From NCBI GenBank assembly GCA_914767885.1, contig CAJZBQ010000004.1, forward strand, positions 721,001 to 785,000: a stretch of 64,000 bases of DNA. Reading direction: 5' to 3'. Below the pieces are notes generated by a model that was not told where the DNA came from, did no database searches, and saw only the letters and a program-made list of their open reading frames with translations. Below, piece after piece: positions 20,287 to 32,700 of this stretch (the stretch's first letter is position 1; each line of letters begins with the position of its first letter). The translations under genes were made by a program, and so were the position numbers. Source of the DNA: Blepharisma stoltei (taxonomy: Eukaryota; Ciliophora; Heterotrichea; Heterotrichida; Blepharismidae).

Positions 20287-21771
20287 ATGATGCTTTTAAG
20301 ACAAACTGCAAAAATACTTACTCCCTCTGAGAAAGAGCCAAGTGTCAAAAATATTTAATTAACTTTTCTTTGCTAGCAAGTAAAAAAATTACTAGATTCA
20401 TAAGCAAGCAAAAATATCTTACTCACCCCCCCATCCTTGATCGAACGACTCGCCATCGTTCGATCAAGGATGGGGGTTAAAAAAAATTTTTATATATAAA
20501 ATAAAATATATATATATTTTTTTTTTATTTACTTTTAAATAAGAGGGTTAAGGGTATTTAATAATTATTTTTACTACAAAAAATTGAATTAATTTCATAA
20601 AAATACCAATTTTTAATATTTTGATTTATTAGTTACCCCTTTAAACTGTATAAATTTTAATTTGTTCCTTATTAAATTAAATTGTTTTTTTAAAAAGTTT
20701 AAAGATCTCTATTTTATTAGATTATTAATTTTTTAAGCCTAGATTGATGACTAAATCACTTCGGATAGTTGATTTCGAAGCTTTCTGTCGTCTCAAAGTC
20801 CCTGAAAACAACTTCATTAGGCGCATCTTCCCAAGCTTTTGATAACTAATATATTTTTATATATATAAAAGTTGCATGATATGAAAATCGTTCGATCAAG
20901 GATGGGGGTTAATTTCCCCAATTTTTAGGAATTTTTACAGTCAATCGTTCGATCAAGGATGGGGGGGAGTTAATATAAAGAAAGTTAGGAAAAATATTTT
21001 TATTTCTCGAGCATTCAGCATTGATCCAAAGCAAGATAATCAAAAAGAAAATAACGAACAAAATGATCAGCCTAAAAGTTATAAAGGCTTGATGTTTATG
21101 GGCGGATTATTAGGAATCGCATCATCTATTCTCTTACAAAAATATATAGTGAACTACACTGACTGGCACGGGGCGCTTTTGGCTCAGTTTCGAGCTAAAA
21201 GCACCCCGTGCCAGTCAGTGTAGTTAACTATATACCAGCTAGCAAAGAAGTTGATAAGCCAAAAACTCGAGTCGCATCAGAGAATAAGATTGGAGGTCCT
21301 TGAAAAATGATTGATTCTCAAGGGAAGCAGGTTACAGACCAAGATTTCAGGGGTTCTTATGTCATTTACTATTTTGGCTTTACAAGATGTCCTGATATTT
21401 GCCCAACCTCTCTGAAAAAGCTCAGCTCAGCAATGAATATATTAAAGGAAAAAGGAATAAATGATATAAAATACTTATTTGTATCTTTAGATGCTGAAAG
21501 AGACACTCCAGAAGAAGTAGGAAGATTTACAAATTTATTTCATAAAGAAATCAATGGACTATTGGTTCCAGTTGAAGACTTACCGGATTTTTTAAAGAAA
21601 TACAAGCTTTATAGCAATAAGATTTATAATGGGGAAGATTACATGCTGGATCATACATCTTATATGTATCTTTTTGATAAAAATGGTCAATTTATGAACG
21701 TATTAGCATCAAACTTGAGTGATAAAGGGATTGCAAGAAGCATTGAGATTGAAATTGAGAAAAATAAATAA
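20287..21771 (+). CDS. SCO1: SCO1-type mitochondrial copper chaperone, split by two IES regions
   Basis: Coding is 20287-20320, 20973-21148 and 21235-21771: 747 nt, 248 residues, stop TAA. The restored N-terminus (MMLLRQTAKILNIKKVRKN) is basic and suits mitochondrial import. A membrane segment lies at ~50-67. The copper site CPDIC (C122, C126) and distal His (H210 in LDHTS) are present. TGA is read as Trp in GGPWKM. SCO proteins deliver copper to the CuA site of cytochrome c oxidase from the inner membrane. The second join (86-bp hairpin) is very secure. The first join, across 20321-20972, is the one that gives an ATG-initiated in-frame start. Confidence 0.88.
20321..20421. other. Short TTA-bounded segment abutting element E1
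   Basis: TTA at 20318-20320, then ~100 unique bases, then TTA at 20419-20421 where element E1 begins; E1 itself ends at another TTA (20970-20972). Removing both leaves a single TTA and joins SCO1 in frame. This may be an older short IES with a MITE landing at its boundary. Confidence 0.5.
20422..20969 (-). mobile_element. Family E element E1 (in SCO1)
   Basis: 548 bp with C/G-tract tips between TTA repeats. The motif CCATCCTTGATCGAACGA forms an inverted hairpin pair at the left end. A direct pair ~60 bp apart lies at the right end. The interior is AT-rich but holds, on the minus strand (~20858-20750), an open stretch beginning SKAWEDAPNEV that resembles the tail of a DDE transposase. A matching stretch lies in E2. 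Confidence 0.85.
21149..21234. mobile_element. 86-bp palindromic IES in SCO1
   Basis: Flanked by TATATA on both sides (21143-21148 and 21229-21234). The insert is a near-perfect palindrome with arms of ~40 bp (AACTACACTGACTGGCAC...) and a loop of about six bases. Removal leaves one TATATA and gives LLQKYIPASKEV in frame. Confidence 0.9.
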
Positions 21772-22214
21772 TAGGTTTTTAATAGCACATCTGCAAGCTT
21801 ATATATTAATTTTTACAATGGCATATTTGTAGTTATTGTTAACTTTATTTAAAATTCAGCTAAGATAACTCGATTGAATTTTTCCAAAAAATTGCTCCAA
21901 AGATAAATTTCCCTATAAAGTTCAAAATCGAGATTATTGCAGCAAACCTTTTAATCCCATCGTCATTTATAACTGTTTACCAGTGATAGCTCACTTAGGA
22001 GCACTTTTTGGATAACCATTCTAAATTTGGTTAGTAAAAAATATGACTTGCTAGCAAAGTTGGCAAGCCAGCTATTGTCTGATTAACCAAAATATATATT
22101 TAGTTGGTTAAATTTCTGATCGGCTCCCACGAGCAAAAGATGGATTTCACGCGTGAAAAAATCCAGAAATTCCACGCGGAAACCCATTTTTGACTCGTGG
22201 GAGCTGATCAGAAA
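21772..22214. other. Convergent intergenic region with most of a palindrome
   Basis: AT-rich space between SCO1 and the leftward C2 gene. Its right end holds most of a 109-bp TA-bounded palindrome (22109-22217). Nothing else recognised. Confidence 0.5.
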
Positions 22215-22217
22215 TTA
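22109..22217. mobile_element. 109-bp palindrome overlapping a stop codon
   Basis: The arms TAAATTTCTGATCGGCTCCC and GGGAGCTGATCAGAAATTA pair end to end, with an inner GATGG/CCATTTTTG part less perfect. The right boundary TTA is the stop codon (TAA on minus) of the C2-domain gene. The left boundary is also TTA, so the stop is kept whether or not the element is removed. Confidence 0.7.
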
Positions 22218-23504
22218 AGCCAAAATTATTAACGGGCTGTCCTTCGTATATAGGTATATCTCTGATCCCTCCATCCATTTCTGAATAAAAATTACTGATA
22301 AATAGATCCAAATTCATATCAAATCATAAATTTGAGAGATAATGATTGCAAAAGCTAAAAACTTATAGTGGAAAGCAACATTTGTATGTGTAATATAGTA
22401 ATAAATTGCCAAAATCCCAATCAAAAGCTAAATAAAAGTTACATTAAAGAAATCAGGTCTCACGAACATAGACAATGTTGAGAAAAATAGCAATAAATAT
22501 ATAGACAGTTGGTTAGCGAAAGACCATTTAATGGTTCCAACCCCAAAAGCTCTTGCAGCAACATCATCCATTTTAGCTGAGAATTGCTGTTCAGTTCTTT
22601 GGAAAACAGGGTTTGAAAGTATTCATTCCCCAGTGCCACCAAAAATAGACTCAAGATCTTTGTAATATTTTTCCATTTCTTGCAATTCTGATTTATCTTC
22701 ATCTATAATATCATGAAACTGGTTAATAAGCCCTTCTAAATACTTTGGCAGGTCATAAATTCATTGGAAAGCTAGATAAATTTTCCCAGAGATTTTATCA
22801 GTTGCATTTTTTCCTGCCAAGTCTAGGGCGTCTTCATGCAATTGTTGATCCGTAAGGGCGCTGAAAGGGACTGAAACTTCTCCTAAAAATGCTGAAGGCT
22901 TCCCTCTATCAGAATCAAAAACTTCAATTAATATTTTTCCTGTTCCATTGCTGACGAAAAATGAAAAAGTCTCATTCCATGTAGGGCTTTTTGGATTTGG
23001 AAAAGGTTGTGTGGTGATTTCTTGACTTTCACAAGATACTTTGACTAGAGGAGCTTTATTCCCTGTTAAACCAGCAGCTTTTAGGCCTTCAGCTTTTTTG
23101 ACAGTCACTGTTAATACATTTTGGCGTTCAGACCTGCTAGCTTTTGCCTCAATAAACTGACGTCGAGTATCTGAGAGTTTTTGAGTGTTTTCAGCAATTG
23201 CTATTTTTAATTGATCGAGTCGAGATTTAACCAAGGTTTCTGCTTGATAATAGCCTGATACAAATTCATCTATAGATACCAAAGAATTTTGATCTTTATC
23301 GAGTGTTTTGAAGATTTCGTTCAAAAGAATTGGATTGAAGGGCTTGCGACATTTTTTCGATAAATAGGAATTTATTTCTTCAAATGATAATTGCTGGTCT
23401 TGATTTGTATCTATGTCAGAAAATTCTTTTTTGATCTGGTTCACTCGCTCATTGTTAGATTGACTTGTTGAGAGAAGACTTTTATCTAGCGAAGCATCAG
23501 TCAT
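22215..23504 (-). CDS. EF-hand and C2-domain membrane protein
   Basis: 424 residues, ATG at 23504, stop TAA at 22215-22217, with a 15-nt intron at 22428-22442 and three TGA codons read as Trp. Two EF-hand loops (DTNQDQQLSFEE ~res 32-43; DKDQNSLVSIDE ~68-79) should bind calcium. A short helix precedes a C2 domain (~115-240; LTVTVKKAEGL, NPKSPTWNETFSF, IEVFDSDRG). After a helical linker, the C-terminus has two to four hydrophobic helices. A calcium sensor at a membrane contact, as in MCTP- or ferlin-like proteins, is a reasonable guess; no specific family is assigned. Confidence 0.85.
22428..22442 (-). other. 15-nt spliceosomal intron
   Basis: On the coding strand it reads GTAACTTTTATTTAG. It contains the only in-frame TAG before the C-terminal membrane helices. 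Length and ends match the intron in the XLF-like gene. Confidence 0.85.
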
Positions 23505-23789
23505 ATTTAATATGAAAGCAAATCAAATTTTCTAATAAGAAAATGGAAGAGAGCTTATAATTGCTATCATAATAAGTGCATCAAAGTAATAATCCAAATA
23601 AATTAAATTGCCAATGATAAATTTATTTTATGAATATATAATTTCTATTTTCTATGAAACTCCTTTTTCCTGCCCTTATAACTGTTTACCTTAATTTTCA
23701 ATTAATCTTTTTCCTCTACAGTCTATTGAAATTCCATTGCAGAATTTCCAGTTAATTTTGCATTTTGCATCCATTCTTATAATATTAAA

Positions 23790-26700
23790 ATGAATCCATC
23801 CGATCCCAGCTCAAAGCCGCTGACGGATCTCAAATACCTTATTAACTTCGTCTTCAGCCAAATTGAGTCCAAACAAGAGGTGAAATCAATGCTTGAGAAA
23901 TTTTCAGCCCAGGTCGAGACTACTTTACATCAAATTTGTGGCAAAGTGACTATTGAAATCCCATAAATAAAATATGGGGTCTCATCTGGGCATGGCCTCC
24001 CGGCCATGCATACTCGACTTATATTTTATTTTATATCCGGCAAGGTTTTACTACTTAAGAAATGGACAGCAATGCTAGGTAAGCAATTCTGATTGTGTAC
24101 AGAGCATAGCTCAAGTCTAAATTCAGGAGGCTTTTTCCTCATGGGAAAGGAGGGTACGGAAGTTGGAAAGGGAAGCTCAGCAAAGTCCTCTAGACCAATC
24201 GGGCCACTCCCTAGCGTGAAACTGGGCGTTACGTCCCAGACTCCGTATTTTCCTTTTTGCCGAGAGTCGACCAGAAAATCCATAAAAATGGATTTTTTCG
24301 GAAAGACAACCCATGCTTCAAGTGCAAGTAGCTCGCTCATGAGCCGTCGAAGCCGGCAACACCGCTCCAAGCGTGCCTTGGTGATCAAAGCAGGCTGTCA
24401 CAGCGGCCTGCGGGTCCGACACGTGGAAGAGATGGCGGAAAGGTCTGTGCTGCCCACTCGTAAGGGACGTTAAGCGACTATTAATCTTAATGTAATGTAA
24501 TGACTATTGAAATCCCAGAACTTCCCGCCGATGTCAGTGAAGAGGAAATTCTAGCCACGCGTGGCGAAGAATTGCAAGCAGCCATGGAGGTCTGAACTAA
24601 CAAAATCTCAACTTAACTTGAATTATTAGCAAAGTAGCTCCCGGTCAGCCATGTCAGCTTTTCACGTCCCATGCTTCGCTTCACCCCTTACTTGCAAGAA
24701 CAATCCTTAGCTTAAAGGCATGTGCTGCTTTATGGGACGGCTTGCACTCGCAACCCGAGGGTAAAGACGCTGGGTCACCGTGCTGTGAATCAATGGGGTT
24801 TATCCTTTCCGAAAAGTAAATTTTCTGGTCAGCTATTTTGCAAGATGAAACTTGCAGTCCAAGACGCAACTCCACTTATCGCGCTAGGAAACTGCCAAAT
24901 TGGCCAAGCGAGCGTCTTCTGGCCTTAATGGACTATCCCTGCCCATCTTCCAAGTTTCATCTTCCCTAGATATAAAACCTTGCCCTGGATTGAGCCTGAG
25001 ATCAATTAGCCAGACATTGCGCTCCACCAGACCAAGTAAAACCGGGCTAGCTTTCTCATCAGATAATGCTGTTCCTTCCGCAAGGTCCCCAGGACTCCCA
25101 TCTGGCTACAGACGTTAAGAGGGCAGGTTGATTCGCGATGCCATTTTTAAGTTATGGAATAACAAAATCAAAGAAGTCATTGCAACTGAAAAAGCCAAAA
25201 AGCCTGAAAGCACTAATTCTGCTATGGCTGAAATCGAGTTTTGGAAAAACCGAAGCGCAGTTTTGACGACTTTGCATCAGCAATTTAACCTTCCAGGAGT
25301 AAAAAGAATCGAAAACGTCATGCAGATTGCGAAAAATTCATATGACAACTTAACATATGAAAATTTCAGAAAAGAAATGGCAAATTTGAATAAAATCTTT
25401 TCAGTCGCCAAGGATAATGTAAAGTTTTTAAATACCCTGGAAAGGCAGTTTAAGACAATACAGGGAGGAAATTTGGTGGCTATTGATGAAACGCTTACAA
25501 GCTTGATGAATGGGCTTAGACTAGTGTGGACGATTTCAAGACACTATAAGGGAGATGAAATGCTTAATTTAATGACTTGCATTGCGAATGAAATAGCTGA
25601 TAAAGTGGAGTCACAAATTAGAGTCAATGAAATTTTCAAAAAAGATAATTTAAAAGAATCTCAAGATATCATTGAAAAAGGCATCAAAGTCCTTGAAAAA
25701 TGGTCAGAAACATTTTCTGCAACTCGAAGAGAAGTTGAAAGTGGCGAGTCTCATTGGCCTTATGACCAGAAAAAACTCTTTGAAAGGACTAAGCATATGA
25801 CCAAAGTCTTAAAAGACTTAAAAAAAGCTGTCATCTGCATCCAAGAATTTAAAAGCTTTTTAGGTGAAGATCTCATCAAAGTCACTGAAGACACTGCTGG
25901 CATTAATGACATGATTGAGCAAGTCAGCATTTTATCAAAGCCTCTTGAAATGTTTTCTAAACCTTTTGCTGTTGATAGTCTAAAGCTCTGAATTACAACT
26001 TACGCTAAATTCGAAGAGTAGATTAGATTAACTTAAATTATAGTGGCTTCTGAGAATTATTTTAGCCCTTCGCTGTCCAGACCAGTTTCTGGCGCAAGTG
26101 CTCCTAAACGCCTGAATCACACTGCACCCTTTTCTTGCCGATTTCACCAAAAAATGGTGATAGACATCAGCATCTTAAGAGACTCATCCGACCATGCTTT
26201 GTTCTAACCATGCGATAGAGGCTCTGGTAGTGCTCAGGGCATGAAGGAAATGCCCATCGCCTCCTTCTCGACTGCCATTCCTTGATTGGGCATAAATTTC
26301 TTCCCACGCCTTCGGTTGTCGACCGTATGACAAGGGAAAAAGCCTTTTAGGGAGCCTGAACAGGTAAAAACCAGCCTAATATTCAAAAATAATGGGATTC
26401 ACTCACCTGGGACCGACCTAACTCTTCTCACAGTCTTTTAAAAAGTTAAATTAGAAGAAGAAGTAAAAATAATTGAAGATAAGACAATTATCATGATCCA
26501 AATGGTCTTCAAAGGTCTAAGATCTGCTGAAGGCGCTTTTGACCTAATCCAAAACCTCAAAAATGTCAGGACAAGAGACAGAATTAAGGACGAAATGCAG
26601 AAAAAATACACAGATATTTTAGAAAAATACGGTGATGAAGTCAGAGTCATGAGCGAGCTTTTTGGCAGCTTTAAAGAAATTCCTCCAATAAGTAAAGGAA

Positions 26701-29700
26701 AGCCACCTTGTGCAGGAAAAATTGCATGGAGTGAGGCCATTTTCCAAAGAGTGAAAAAACCAATCATGAAATTCAAATCAAGAGAAAATTTATTAGAAGA
26801 AAATGAAGGGAAAAAAGTGTGCAAGGCATATTTTCAGCTAGGCAAGCAGATTAGGCATGAGTATCAAGAAACCATTATCAATGATTGAAGCAAGAAATCA
26901 AACGACATTGCTACAGACTCACTAAAACGATACATTTTAAAGAAAGAAGGAGAGTCCTTTGCAGTAGATTTTGATCCAGCGCTTGAAATGATGATTAGAG
27001 AAGCAAAGTACATGAAACAAGATGCTTTGTCGAATACAGTGCTCAATGTAGCTCTGCAAGAAAAAGACTATAGAAAACATGTAGATCAGCTTAATGCGAT
27101 GCTATCTGAGTATAACCTAACTGTGGGAACTCTTCAGCCTGAAGAAAAAAAACTGCTTAGAGATCATATAGCTGATTTAAACAGCTCTTTAGAGCCGGGT
27201 TTGGCTTCTTATAACTGGCACTCCTTAGGTATCAAAACTTTTATTGAAAACTGTAGAAAAGCTTTAAAAGAGTTCACAGTTATTAAATCCCAAGTTTATA
27301 AGCAAAGAGACATGATTGAAGAAAGAGTTAAAGCTATTGAAGAAGCCAAAATCGTCAAGGAATTTGACTGGACTAGAAAAGACAGTGAAAACGTCATGGA
27401 TTTAATGGAATTCTACGATTTCATTGAAAACCGAAGACAAGAAGTGGTCAATGAGCTCTTCAAAAAATACTCTCACTCCTCCCTCCGAGAGCGAACAAAA
27501 TAATTTTGTTTGCTTATGGGGGGTTAATTTCTTTAAAAAAGATATATAATTTTTTTGTTGTTGAAATTCTCAAAATTGGAAAACAAATATTAGTCTAATT
27601 TGTAAAACTTATGTTTTAAAATACAAGCTATTTAAAAATTCAACAGAATTCATTATAACAATTATCAATTATATATCAAATTTTTTTCACAAATAATGCT
27701 GGTTCGCTCATGGAGGGATTTTTCCAATGGTTATGCTCACTCACAGAGAGGGAGTCAGAAATCAGCGACAATTTGCTATCCATTGAAGAAATCACTCTCA
27801 GAACCAAAACTAAAGGTGCAGAATCCATGGTCAAATATTATGGCTACTGGGAAAAGAGGATTTTTAATGCCATCACCACAATGGTTATCAGAGGTCTCCT
27901 TACCATAAAAGCATTATTTACCAAGCAGGAAGACCGCCCTCCTCTCTTCAAAATCATGTCATCCTTCACTCCACCTAAAATAACATTCCACCCCTCCCAG
28001 CAGGACATCTACAACGTCTTGCAAAAATTAGTTACAAACATCCTTGAATCTGCTAAGGCCTTCCCAAGATGGCAAAAAGGCCGCTGTGAGCTTTGCAAGC
28101 CTAGGGAGAAAATGGATACAATCGAGTATATACATAATTTCTACTCAGATGTTGGAAAAATTAAAAATATCGTCACAATCCATATGAGTGTTAATGAAAT
28201 GATAGAAAGACTGTCCAAGAAGATGGGAAACATCACAAAAACACTGGAACATCAGTATAAGACTCTTTCTGATGACAAGCTTAAGTCCAAATACGAAAAA
28301 AACGGAGAAAACATGAGTTTGTCGTTTATTGAGTTTAATATGAACAGAAATAGCTACTCAATAATTGACTACAAAAATGTCAAGGCAGAACGCAGGGTCC
28401 TTTTTATGCTTATTGATGACACAAATACCCGCCGCTCTGTAAAACGTGAAGCTAAAAAATGACTTGACCTCTTCTCCAACATTCTTTACGACAAAGCTTC
28501 AAATAGCTTACGAGTTCTTTTACTCCCCTTCTTTAAACTGGAACAAAAATCCTGTTCCAATTAAGAAGGTTAATAATTTCTAAAAAAAAAAATTTACAAA
28601 ATTTTTTAAAGCAATACTTTGAAATGAAAAATGATTGTACTTAACTTTTTATATTAAATTGAAATCATGAAAAAAAATTTTGGTTTCAATTTAAAGGGAG
28701 ATTAAAGTTCCCAAACACTACAAATTTTACCTATATTTTTTTTCTAATTAAAAGGGGAAGTTAGAAGAAATGGAAACCATTAAAAAAGAGCTTCAAGAGA
28801 CCCCAAGTGACATCACCAGTATGAAAAATCTTCTAAGCGTCATCTCAAAAATAAATTCTTCCCACATGGCTAAAGAATTCAAAATCCTTGAAGTCGAAGA
28901 AATGTACAGAACCATCGAAATGTACAACAAAGAAAGCCTAGATGACCCAGTCCGTCAAGAAACCTACGAAGAGTCCAAAATCCTTTCTAAAAGGTGGCGA
29001 GATCTCCGTCGTGACGCAAATCAAAAAAACTACTCCATGCTGAAATACAAAGAAAGATTCGCCGAAGAAACCAAAGTAGATGTACTGAAGTTTCAGAAGC
29101 AGCTGAAAGACTCTTATAAGCGCTACAAAGAAACAGGCCCTGGCGCCGCAGAAACTTCTTTAAAAGAAGGAGTGGTTTCATTAGCTCATTTCGAAGAAGA
29201 AGTATCCAGGCTCAACAAAATCAGAGTGGACTTAGTGCTTGCTGAGCAACTTCTGGGACTTCCTATAAGCTCATTTGAAGAGCTTGCAGCAATGGAAGAG
29301 TCAAATAAAAGACTTAAAGACTTATATGGAATCTACACTGAGCTCCAAACGAAAATAGAGAAATGGAGCTCGATGCCTTGGAACGATATTGATATTAACG
29401 TCATAGAAAAAGATTCCGATGAGCTCTATAAGAAAACCATGAAGCTAGAAGCGGAATATGAAAATAACCCCACTTATGAAAAACTGAGAAATGAAGTGAC
29501 TGGATTTAAGCAGAGTGTGCCATTGATCAGAACCATGAAAAGCGAAAACGTCAAAACTCGGCATTGGGTGAAACTCTTGGCAGCGATTGGGTATGAGCAG
29601 AAATTAGACTTAAAGAACATTACATTGCAGCAAGTGTTTGACTTAGGACTGCAAAATCACCAGGAAAAAGTAGATGAAATTGCAACTGAAGCAAGAAATG

Positions 29701-32700
29701 AAGCTGCGAATGACCAGATTTTGACAACCATTGAGAATTTGTGGAAAGTCAGAGTGTTTCCAATGGGAAAGTATAAGCGTGGAGTTGAAGATAAAGGGTG
29801 GGTCATCTTAAACTGTGATGAAATTAAGGAAATCATTGATGATCAGTTATCAGACCTATCCAAATTGACAAACACTAAATATGCAGGGCCATTCATGGAA
29901 AGAATTCGAACCTTGGAAAAGCAAATCAATATCATTTCTGACTGTATCGATTTATGGCTTGCTGTCCAAAGGAAATGGCAATACCTCGAAAGCATTTTTG
30001 TAGGTAGTGAAGATATCAGACTTATGCTTAAAGAAGAGGTCAAAAAATTTGACAGAATAGACAAATCGTTCAGAAAGCTCATGGAAAACACCAATAAAAA
30101 TCCAAATGTCTTAGCTGCTTGTTATCAAGATGCTTTTCGCCCAGAAGAGCGTAAAGATGAGCTAAAAGGGATTTCCAAAGATCTAGATCAGTGCCAGAAA
30201 AGACTTTCAAACTATCTAGATACCAAAAAAGGCTCATTCCCAAGATTCTACTTCATTTCTGATGATGAGCTTCTTACTCGCATTCGTGAGCAAGTAGCAT
30301 TTTTTTGGCTTTGGCTCATTTTTTCTAAAATTTACTTATATTAAAATTATTTTTGAAGATTATTTATAAAATTATATTTTGGAATGCAAACTGTTTAAAT
30401 TGAATCGGATTAGCTAGATATTCATATAACAATTATCTTATATATTAAAAATCATTTTTATAATAAATTTTGCTCGATTGCGAGGATAGGATTTCTCAGT
30501 TAAATAGGACTTTTCCATGGTTTTACTCGCTCACAGGTGAGTTAGCATTTTAGGTTCCAGTAACCCTGAAGATATCCAACAGCATATGCTTAAGCTTTAT
30601 GACAACTGCAAAGAGCTCAAATTCAGTAGAAATAAGATGGTCCTTGGTATGTTTTCAGAAGAAGGAGAAGAATACTCATTTGCAAACTCTGTAAAGCCAG
30701 AAGGCCCCGTAGAAACCTGAATGAACAAGCTTGATGACGAAATGATTGACACCCTTCACAAAATGACGAAAGAAGGAACCTATTATTATGCAGAAAGCGA
30801 AAGAATCCCATGGATCCTTGACCATATTGGTATGGTCGCCATTGCAGGCACTCAAATTTGGTGGACTTGGAGCGTGGAAGACGTATTTCGAAGAGTAAAA
30901 GAAGGAAACAAGCACGCAATGAAAGAAGAAAGCGCCAAGGAGACAGCGAATTTGGTAGCTTTGATTGACTTGGTAAGGACTGATTTGCCAAGGCTGCAGA
31001 TGAAGAAAGTGAACACATTGATTATTTTAGACGTCCATGCTAGGGATATTGTTGATAGATTTGTGAGAGACTCGATATTAGACGCCAAAGAATTTGAGTG
31101 GGAGTCGCAGCTCAGGTTTTATTGGGACAGAGATGTGGATGATATTGTGGTTAGACAGTGCACTGGGGATTTCAAATATTGCTATGAATATGAAGGGCTT
31201 AATGGAAGACTGGTCATCACTCCACTAACAGACAGATGCGTCATGACTTTAACTACTGCTCTTACTTTCAAACTTGGAGGAGCTCCAGCAGGCCCAGCAG
31301 GAACTGGAAAAACAGAAACTGTCAAAGACTTAGCCAAATCCTTAGCCATCAGATGCGTTGTCACCAACTGTGGAGAAGGTCTTGATTACCAAGCTATGGG
31401 CACTATCTTCAGTGGTCTTGTCCAAACTGGTTTTTGGGGCTGCTTCGATGAGTTTAACAGAATCAACGTCGAAGTCCTTTCTGTCATCTCGATCCAAATC
31501 AAAACTATTCAAAACTCCTTAAATGCTAAAAAGAACACAGTCGACTTGCTAGGAAAAGAAATTCCCCTTGTTGACACAGTTGGAATTTTTGTCACCATGA
31601 ACCCTGGCTATGCCGGCAGAAGTGAGTTACCTGACAACTTAAAAGCCCTATTCAGGCCTTGCACTATGGTCGTCCCTGATATGATCTTGATTTGTGAAAT
31701 TATGCTTATGTCTGAAGGGTTCACCCTAGCAAGAATTTTAGCTAACTCCCCCCCCCCTCCGTGAGCGAACAAAAAAAATTTGTTCACTCACGGAGGGGGT
31801 TTATTTTTTTTTTTAAAAACAATTATATATATAAATTTTATATAAAAAATATTTTTTTCGAAATTTAAAAAAAATCCTAATTTGCAAAAATTGGGAAGCA
31901 AATACTAATTTTAATTTGCAAAATTTATGTTTTAAAACGCAATTTGTTTTTAAAATTAAACAGAATTAGCTCTAGATTTCATTATACTAATTATCACTTA
32001 TATAGCAAAATTTTTTTCTATTAAAATTTTTTCTATTAAAAATATTTTTGTTCACTCACGGAGGGTGGGTTTTTGGTCAAAAAATGGCGATTTTTCTAAT
32101 GGTTTTTGTTCGCTCACGGAGGGGGGGGGAGTAAGAAAATGACTGTGCTGTACAAATTAGCCCAAGAGCAGCTATCTAAGCAGTATCACTATGATTTTGG
32201 GCTGAGAGCTCTTAAGTCTGTGCTCGTCATGGCTGGATCTCTGAAAAGAGGCTCCCCTGATATGAGCGAAGATTTGGTCCTAATGAGAGCACTGAGAGAT
32301 ATGAATAAGCCAAAATTCGTATATGAAGATGTCCCATTGTTTATGGGCTTGATCAATGATTTGTTCCCAAGCTTAGACTGTCCTAGAGTGGTCTATGATA
32401 ATTTGAAAACAGAAGTTATCAACTATTTCAACGCTCATGGCTTTATGCATTCAGATGAAGAGAAATTCCTAAAGCAAGTCGATAAAGTAATGCAACTTCA
32501 TGAAACTATGCTTACCAGGCACACAACTATGGTTGTAGGACCGACAGGAGGTGGAAAAACAACAGTAATTTATGCATTGAAAAATGGGTATCAAGGTGTA
32601 GAGCAAGATATGAAGGTCCATATTGACGTGCTGAACTGTAAATCAATCACTTTGAAAGAACTTTATGGCGAACTTGACCCTGCTACCAGAGATTGGACTG

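Noticed and set aside
24093-24473. 126-codon ORF and its antisense partner
   Set aside because: Both lie entirely inside SINE-like element C2, where low stop density comes from GC content.
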